NCBI GenBank assembly: GCA_002270565.1
Contig: NQMI01000083.1
Span: forward strand, 62,001-126,000
Length of the DNA: 64,000 bases
Source: Stenocarpella maydis
Lineage: Eukaryota; Ascomycota; Sordariomycetes; Diaporthales; Diaporthaceae
Reading direction: 5' to 3'
A model generated the notes under the pieces. It saw only the letters and a list, made by a program, of their open reading frames with translations. It was not told the origin of the DNA and searched no databases. A program made the translations under genes and the position numbers. The first letter of the stretch is position 1, and each line of letters begins with the position of its first letter. This document shows positions 56,736 through 64,000 of the stretch, piece after piece.

Positions 56736-59058
56736 TATGGATGTTGGCTATATTGTCCGAGGACACTTCTTGTCAGGAACTCGGTGTCCGCACGCATAGA
56801 TTGCTCGACGGGGGAATGGAGGGACCCAAATAGGCTCGGAGGGTCGATGAGGCGGTGGTTCCAACATTTGAAGGGACGGGCGGCCATTCCATAAGGCTCC
56901 AAGAAAACCAACATCTCGTTGATTATTGATAAATCGCAGCGTCATTACAACGTCTCCGGACATGTGAAGAGATCATCCTCGCATAAATTCGGCCGAGAGC
57001 CGCCTTTCCGCTCTGTCATGATCTTGCAACCGTCACGCCAACGTCACCACGACCACTTGAGCCGCATGCGGCATATCCACCGCTCACGTCAAACCTTAAA
57101 CCCACATCCATCTAGTGTATGTTATGTGCAATACCCTGTACGCTCCGTAAACGCTCGTTTTCCAACACGCTGGCCATGATCGGCCATTGGTCTTTCCTCG
57201 CTACGCATCACCCCGAGTCGTGCCTTGGACTTCCTAATCTCCACCGAAAATGCCTGTTTCCGATTGCCTCAGCAACGCCCGACACTGTGGTCTGCTGTCG
57301 AAAATGCTCCGGCGCGTATGCATGCCTGGGAGCCGAGGTACTGGTCACCCGGGCCCAGGGGATCGGCCCCTGGTGTTTCGTGGACGCACTGATGACAACG
57401 ACGACCGGGCAAGCGACCGCAGGGCTTTTCAACTGGACCACGATACAATTCCCATTTCCTTGACATCTGTAATGGAGCCTCCAATTCTCAGAACACGATA
57501 TCTAACTATCGGCTCATGGGCGTCAGCTGGGTCTCCGCCTTCAATGACGGGCGGGTCTGACGAACTCCCGCTTGTGACCCAAGTACACCACCCATGGAGA
57601 CTACGCCATCTCCAGGAGATAGGGAGCACGTCAGGATGGCCTGCTGCCACTCAGAATGGCATATTTTCATGGGCGGGGCCTCTGGACCACGACCCGAAGA
57701 GCCTGGGCTGACATCTCACGGCTGACAAGCACAGGACATTGTTCTGTCCGAACCTCCGGCACGAGTCTTGACGAGCTACAGTCGAAACCACGACGAGAAA
57801 GCCCTTCGGCGGCAACGCCGTCCGGGCTGACATTATCATCTGGATCATGCATCTAGGTGACTGCTTGTGTTGGGACCGCATCCTAAGGCACAGCCTCTGT
57901 CGGCACAAATCCATATTGAAGCCAGCCCTGGAGAATAGTCCAGAGGCAATTGACCGAAGACAGTGTCCTGCTACAAATTGCTACAGAACAGCATAGCGGC
58001 CCATGGATATTCCCAAGGGGAGACCTCGGGACACTCGCCTCTTCACGCTTCCTCGTATCGACAACAAAGAGCAGCTCATGGAGAGCGACGTGTCGATTCC
58101 GGTGCACTCAACTCGCGCATTCCTGCACCAGAACAATATGAGCTTGCGGCAAAAGGAGGAATTGAGCAACAGCTCTCTTGACGTTTTTGAGCCAACTGAG
58201 GGAGAAGGCCCTCGGCGCGCGGAAGAGTGCGTGTGTTGATTTGGTCCAGAGTTGTTTCCGGCGAGGGCTGATCGCTAGTGCGGGTGTCTTCGTGCAGCCT
58301 CCCTGACGCACCAGTAAGTACGTATTCCTCGTCAATGTCGAATCTCTCCTGGCTCCGAGTTTTTTAGGTATCCTGCACGCGACTTGAATATGAACCCTTT
58401 GCCCCCCCCCCCCAAAACGGCGGCAGTCAGTTCATAGCCGCAAAGCTCTGCATGGTGTTTGGTTCACACCGCGATTTCGAGCCCATTGGTCAAACGACAA
58501 TGCTAATTCGCTGGTATCAAGCATCCGCATGCTTCTGCGCCGAAAAGGGGGGACCTAGATCCTGAGAAGAACTAGCCATACCATTCTCGAGAATTTGATT
58601 ACACGAGGAGTGGACCAATCTTGTACACACTATACTCGTCTTGGGTTGGTATCTGTCAGCGACCACGACATGAACCTAAGCACTTGCCAATAACGAACGT
58701 CAAAATCCTCCTCTGGCCGAGACCCGACCGGGGTCCTGCTTCGCGGCTTCTACCATGTGAACAGGTCGTTATCTCATGTCCATGTGCATGTAACCATCCC
58801 ACTGTAACCCTATCATAGTGCCGGAGCATCAACAAGCACCACGATCTACCATGGAAGAGGGCTAAGCAAAGCTTGACGGACCGGAAACGGGTGGCAACAC
58901 GATAATGGCAGGCAAAGGAGCATGGCATATAAGTCTTGGAAGAGACACTCTTTTTTATGTGTTGGACTGATCATATATGCACGTACTACAGTCCTCTTGG
59001 GCCCAAAACACCCACACAGGCACCTGTCTTTAAGAACTAGGACCGCTTCGTCGACACA
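56736..59058. other. Intergenic, promoter side of caleosin and peroxidase
   Basis: 2.3 kb between divergent genes. Several frames of 70-150 codons overlap on both strands (57119-57711, 57651-58335) without recognisable domains. A plus-strand frame at 58003-58239 has protein-like composition but nothing to link it to a family. It could contain a decayed gene; I see none I can defend. Confidence 0.4.
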
Positions 59059-60868
59059 ATGCAGTTGCAGGCAGCCCTCATCATGCCTATACTGGTGGCC
59101 CATGCCTGCCTCGCCGCGTTCCACTACCCAACACCCCAGGAGTCCTTCCTGGAGCACATCCTGGTCGACAACTGGGGCGCCTACGCCTCCAACTTCTCGT
59201 CAGCCATCACGCCCTGCAGCAACTACGTGACCGAGGTCGGGGAGCCCGCGCTGAACAGTGGGCGCACGACGGCCGCACAGTGGATGCGTGTGGCCTTCCA
59301 TGACTTTGTGACGGCGGACGTGAATTCCGGGACGGGCGGTATTGACGCGAGCATCGGGTTTGAGACGGCGAGGGGGGAGAACTCGGGCAGTGCGTTCAAT
59401 GACAGCCTTACGTTCTGGGCACCGTTCGTGAACGATGCTGTGTCCAGTAAGTTGCCGTCTTGCCCAGCTGGCGGAGCCCAGTTGAAAATGGCTGATGTTT
59501 ACGAGCAGTGGCCGACCTTGTTGCAATGGGAACCGTCATGTCCATGGGGCTGTGTGGTGGGCTGCGAGTCCCCTACCGCCCAGGGAGGGCCGATGCGCTG
59601 CAGGCAGACCCGGCGGTAGGGGTACCGGCCCCAGAGACGAACCTCGAAGAGACAGTGGGGTTCTTCGAAAGGGCTGGCTTCAACCAGACCGATTCTATAG
59701 GTCTAACCGCGTGTGGCCATACCATGGGTTCTGTTCATCACGTAAGTGTCTGATCTCCGTGCCCTGTCCTCGGCGTCGGACACAAGCACCACTGAGGGAG
59801 CACGCTCGCAGATATATCTCTAATACACACCGTTGTAGGGTGGTTTCCCTGACGTGGTACCTGAATCTGCCGTAACTGTGAACAAAACAAACGGTGGGTC
59901 GAACTTCGATACCACCCGCGCGGCATTCGACACCAAGGTCGTCCACGAATACATCGACTGGACAGGGAGCAAGGGCGGGCCGCTCGTCACAGCTGACAAT
60001 ACCACGACGCGTTCAGACCTTCGGCTGTATGAGAGCGACGGAAATACCACCATGCAGGCGTTGTACGACCTGGGCGATGGTTTTCTTACCGCCTGTATCG
60101 AACTCATGGGCCGGATGATCAACACGGTTCCAGCGAGTGTCGAGTTGGGACCACTCATCACGCCCATGGAGGTAAAGCCGATCAACGTGACTTTTGATGT
60201 TGACGACAGGGGGGGGGGGTTGGAGCTGTCGGGGAAGATCCGCGTACGTCTCGAGTCTGCGATATTACCTGTTGAAAACAACGTCCTGCCACCGCTGACA
60301 GGTGGCTCCTAGGTCCTCTCCCTAGCAAGCGAAACAGGGACTAGTGTGCAGGCGTCTCTGGCTGCAGAAGATGGAAGCCTAGAGCCCGTTGTGCTGGTTG
60401 GTTATCGAGGACGAGAAGGGAAGTTCCGTGTACGGACAAACCACATACTACTCGTTCTCCCCCCCAGTGCGCCAGGACGCCGCTTACACGGCGCTGGAGA
60501 TAACCCAGGGCGGGGCATCGCCCATGTCCTTCCCGCTGCAGAACGACATCCTCGTGCTGCCCAGCAAGACGGCCGTCGAGGGATCCAGGGTGGTCTTCAC
60601 CGTGGCCGCCCGGACGTCCTCGCCCGTGGATGTCACCATCTCCGCCCCTCAGAGGCAGCAGGGGACATTGGCGCCGAGGATTGCGAGCCGGAAGGCTGGT
60701 GCGATACCAGCTGCGGCGATGAATGTCACTGGATATCAGCTCTGGGAGGGCTCGGCCGACTTCGACGCACCGGTCACGGGCGCGGTGTCGGTGAGTGCGA
60801 CGGCCGAGCTCGAGAGCGGCGTGGTGCGTGACGTGCTGTACCTGAGTGCCGGGGTTGCGGGGTGGTGA
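59059..60868 (+). CDS. Secreted fungal haem peroxidase, possible frameshift in last exon
   Basis: Four exons, 59059-59446, 59509-59741, 59839-60243 and 60313-60868, about 527 residues. A signal peptide (MQLQAALIMPILVAHACLAA) precedes the mature part. The distal haem site is QWMRVAFHDF with Arg77 and His81, followed by GTGGIDASIGFE. After the first intron come SMADLVAMGTVMSMG, the linker PYRPGRADALQADPAVG, and FFERAGFNQTDSIGLTACGH with proximal His200. Then FPDVVPESAVTVNKTNGGSN, FDTKVVHEYIDWT and a beta-rich C-terminal domain. It belongs to the non-animal haem peroxidase superfamily, class II-like, and oxidises substrates with hydrogen peroxide outside the cell. The last exon is 556 bases, and its reading frame changes between EDGSLEPVV and LVIEDEKGSSVYGQTTYYSF at about 60375-60400, so there is one extra base or an unrecognised splice. 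An 11-base G run at 60209-60219 is also present but in frame. Confidence 0.85.
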
Positions 60869-62673
60869 AGGCGTCTCAAACCAGAGGGAGGGAGGGAGAG
60901 GGAGACATACTACTTATGTGTACCAAGTTGTACGGCAGGAAAGGTGTTCCCGGGCTGGTTTTCCGGACTGGCTGCATCCGGCCAGGGGTGCTCAAGTGGC
61001 AGGGCCCAGGCTCTTCCCCCGATCCAACCTTGGCCCCTTTTTGGACCAGTCTGGCCCGGACCTGTGGCGAGACTAGTCTGACTTTCCACACGTGAGCCCT
61101 TGTGGGGGTGTGTGGCGGGAGGACTCGGACTGTTTGTTACCTGTCTCACCTGTCATCACCGCCCGGCTGGGTGACTATATACATGTAGTAGCTACCTAGG
61201 CGGTTTCTGTCCACCCTGTCCTTTGTGCATGCATTGTACATGATTGTGTGGGGGCCACGCCGCGTGGCGCTGGTTGCGAGCAAATGATGCCGAGGCACGA
61301 GCATCACTCATGAGCATGAAACCAGAGCAGGATAGGGCAAGAGCGCCACTGAGGAGCAGCTAATTTGGTGGGCAGTGATGGAGCTTGCAACTTATACACG
61401 GGCGCAGGCTGCTATGTTGTCCAGAACCTGGCACGTTGGGACGGGCCTAGGTGAACTAAGGGCTCCCCGATTTTGATTCATGGCGGACGTGGTAGCGGCG
61501 TTGGTGCTTTGCTGGAATTTGGTCCAAAATGGAGGTTGAGCAGACATGTGGTCGAGGAGGGAGGGCGTGGATGGCGACTTGATACTAGAAGACCCCGTGC
61601 GTTATACTTAGACTCGGACACTTTCGGTGAGTCAAGCCAGGGTGGCTAAGTATGTCAAAGGGAACCCGGTTCTGTGACTAGTCTGACCGGCTTGTGCGCG
61701 AATCGATAGTCTAGAGTCCAGTCGCGTGTGCTGGTTACCGCAGCTGTCTGGCCTGCGAGCCGCGGGTTTTGGGCGGGCAAAACTCACCACATGCAGCATA
61801 CATATTTGTGGAAGCCTATGGGTGCACACCATCTATGCCGCGTGTCAGTTCAACATGATAGTTAAAATGGGAATGAGACTGGTCGAATAGAACGGCCGTG
61901 GCGGACGATAGTACCTGGGTCACACGAGATGGTGCAATGGTCGTGCTATGGACGAACATACCAGCTGTGGCTCCCAGCCCCATCGCGCAACCTCCTGCTT
62001 GAGCGATTAGCATGCAATTTCGCTCTTGGGACCCCATCACCCAACACACAAGTCATACACTTTATCTTCTATGCCAGTTCTGCCACATGCAGCGCCGCTG
62101 TCCCTGCGACCAGGGTAGCCAGCGCTTGTCAGGGCCACATGGGCCCTGCTGATACACTGCGGTTGCGAAAACTTGATTCAACACCGCAAGAGCAAAGTGC
62201 TTACCTAGATATACGACCGCCGCCGTCTAGTTAATACTAAGCTATCCATCGTCGTTAACCGCACGCTTTCATGGGGAGGGAAGCGCATCTGGATCAGTGT
62301 CGTCGGATGGAAATGGCATGGAGCAATGCATATGTATTTCCTCGTGAACATGTCCTTCGGCTAGCAGCACAGGCCGGGCAGAGGAGTGCTTCTCGCTATG
62401 CCTGGTAGGAAAGACCAGCTGCACATAACTAAATGCTAGGTCGTTGCGCATTGTGTGCTGGATCGCTCTGGGGCCCTAACGGTAAATGCTTGCCGATACA
62501 CTTTGTGCCACTCCCTGACGTCCATCCGAGTTCCGCAAGCCGTCAAAGGATCGTCGAGGTTGCCCCGATCCGCGCCACGCCCAAGCCAGGTCCAAGAATA
62601 TGAATGCCGTGCACATCATGTCCAAGACAACAAACAGGCCGTTCTGGACCCCTTTTGACGTTGAACTCCGATG
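60869..62673. other. Intergenic region
   Basis: 1.8 kb with no supported gene, between the peroxidase and the 3' end of a transcription-factor gene. GGGAGG repeats follow the peroxidase stop (about 60884-60902). Confidence 0.5.
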
Positions 62674-63940
62674 TCACTTGTCACCAGTCAGGAACTCGTC
62701 GAACATGGCCAGCTCTTCAAACGCCAGGCCCATCACGTCCACGGAGGCGGCGCTCGGGTTCACAGATGCTTCGTTGAGGTCGATGACGAAGCCGTTGCCG
62801 CCCGGGTGGCCGCCGGGGAGGGTCACGAGCCCGCTGGCGACCGAGCCGGGGCCGTCTCTGGCGGGGGTACCGGACGACCCCTGGCCGTACAACACCCTCC
62901 CGATAGCCTCAGAGTCCTCACGCTGCCGCCGCCGCCGGCCGCCCCCCGCCTCGTCGTCAACGGCCACGACGCCCCCGCCCCCGGAGCCGCCCCCGCCGTC
63001 ACTGCGCAGGGCGAACTGCTCGCGGCGGTGCCGGCTTAGGACCTCGGTGTCGGCCTTGAGCTGGTTCATGATGGCACGGCCCTCGACGGCGGCGATGGAG
63101 CCCCTGAGTATCGCCATGCTCAGGATCCCCTGCACGATGCCCGTCACGATCCCGAATTGGGGTGCGAGGGCCCGCAGGGCGTCTATGCAGGCCGCGAACC
63201 ACTTGCGCCGGTCCGCATCCTCCTCTGACTCCTCTGCTTCATACTCGGGCGGTTTGCCGTCCTCGCCCGCCGCCACGGCTGTCGTCCTCACGTCCTCCAT
63301 CCGGTCGGCACCGGCTGGGGTATCTCCGTCGCCAGCGAGCCCGGCGGTCCGGGCAGGGCCACGCCGCAGGGGCAGACACGCGTTGGCGACGTACAGCAGG
63401 GCGTTTTGCCACAGCATGGTGGAGACGGCGCAGGGGAACCGGGCCCGGAATATGAGGATGAGGTGTTTGAGCTGGTTCACGGAAGCATGGCAGACGCCCT
63501 CGGGAGTCGGGTTCTCGGCCGGGAAGTTTTCCAGCCTGTAGGGTGTCTCGGGCCGCTGGTACGGGAACGGGCGGAACAGGTCCAGGACGGCGGTGTGGAA
63601 GTAGATGTGGACGATGGCGGCATGGTGTGCCATGTCATCGCCGCGCGCCATCGAGACGGGCAGGGCGTCGGCCCAGTCCAGCATCCTGCGGTACATGCCC
63701 TGGGCAAAGGTGAACGAGGCGCGCTTCGTGGGCGGCACCCTGTCGCCGCTGTCGTAGTACTCGTGTAGCATCTCGTTGATGAGCGGCGCCAGCCTGCAGA
63801 GCTCGGTGAAGCTCTGGCCCATGTAGGATGGGAGCTTGAAGGGCTCCGATTCGCCGTCGGAGCGCACGATGACGGAGCCTGGGATCGGCAGCCATGAGGG
63901 TATGCGGATGTAGGCCGTCTGGTAATTCATTCCGAGGATC
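62674..63940 (-). CDS. Fungal-specific transcription factor, C-terminal part
   Basis: The last exon (422 residues plus the split codon) is entered at 63940 after a TTCTCCTCTCGGCAG acceptor; the gene continues past the right edge of the window, so the DNA-binding domain is not visible. Sequence features: WLPIPGSVIVRSDGESEPFK, SFTELCRLAPLINEMLHEYY, HAAIVHIYFHTAVLDLFRPF, and NQLKHLILIFRARFPCAVST followed by LWQNALLYVANACL, then an acidic loop (EYEAEESEEDADRRKW), FGIVTGIVQGILSMAILRGS, a Gly/Ser and Arg-rich linker (GGGGSGGGG, GGGRRRRQRED), and the closing GLAFEELAMFDEFLTGDK. The VH-x-FH-x(4)-LFRPF motif is typical of the C-terminal half of Zn2Cys6 regulators of the nitrate-regulator-like class. 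The acidic-hydrophobic end may be an activation region, which is inference. Confidence 0.8.
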
Positions 63941-64000
63941 CTGCCGAGAGGAGAAACATATTAGTCCCACATCATATAGCAGGCAGGATCGCCATGGCCT

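Noticed and set aside
57119..58335. Decayed gene between caleosin and peroxidase
   Set aside because: Several medium frames overlap on both strands, but no domain, splice-consistent model or family motif emerged.

Overview
The window looks like nuclear DNA of a filamentous ascomycete (Pezizomycotina, plausibly a Sordariomycete). Genes are split by 55-115 bp introns with GTAAGT/GTGAGT-like donors and CTGAC/CTAAC branch points. The families are typically fungal: Zn2Cys6 regulators, the fungal rhodopsin-like membrane family, caleosin and a secreted fungal haem peroxidase. A central AT-rich block of retrotransposon remains is full of C-to-T and G-to-A changes and stop codons, the signature of repeat-induced point mutation (RIP).

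Layout. 0-15 kb is gene-poor but not AT-rich: one coiled-coil protein gene at the left edge (apparent frameshift), one small His/Lys-rich protein (4.6-4.9 kb), and long stretches of simple repeats. 15.3-19.1 kb carries a four-exon rhodopsin-like membrane protein and a three-exon short-chain dehydrogenase, both on the minus strand. At 20.1-20.8 kb lies a pseudogene that stops where a TIR-bounded element begins. From 20.8 to 45.0 kb runs the transposon island: a TIR element, a plus-strand chromodomain Ty3/gypsy element (22.4-29.9 kb), a minus-strand Ty1/copia element (31.5-39.25 kb) inserted in the integrase of a minus-strand gypsy element (39.25-44.26 kb), and two nearly identical, little-mutated 592 bp LTRs in opposite orientation (23.9 and 44.4 kb).

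Right of the island (45.9-53.4 kb) is an apparent gentisate (2,5-dihydroxybenzoate) catabolic cluster: a fumarylacetoacetate-hydrolase-family gene with two frameshifts, a clearly broken FAD-dependent aromatic hydroxylase, an intact seven-exon Zn2Cys6 regulator, and an intact gentisate 1,2-dioxygenase that shares a 428 bp divergent promoter with the regulator. The natural reading is hydroxylation of an aromatic acid to gentisate, ring opening, and hydrolysis of fumarylpyruvate to fumarate and pyruvate. No maleylpyruvate isomerase was seen here. Decay is greatest next to the transposons and the two genes farthest from them are intact.

53.7-64 kb holds a small multi-span membrane protein, a four-exon caleosin, a secreted haem peroxidase and the 3' part of another fungal transcription factor that runs off the right edge.

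Exon boundaries were worked out by hand from splice consensus and reading phase. RIP-altered transposon domains were recognised by eye from translated motifs. No database search was run.
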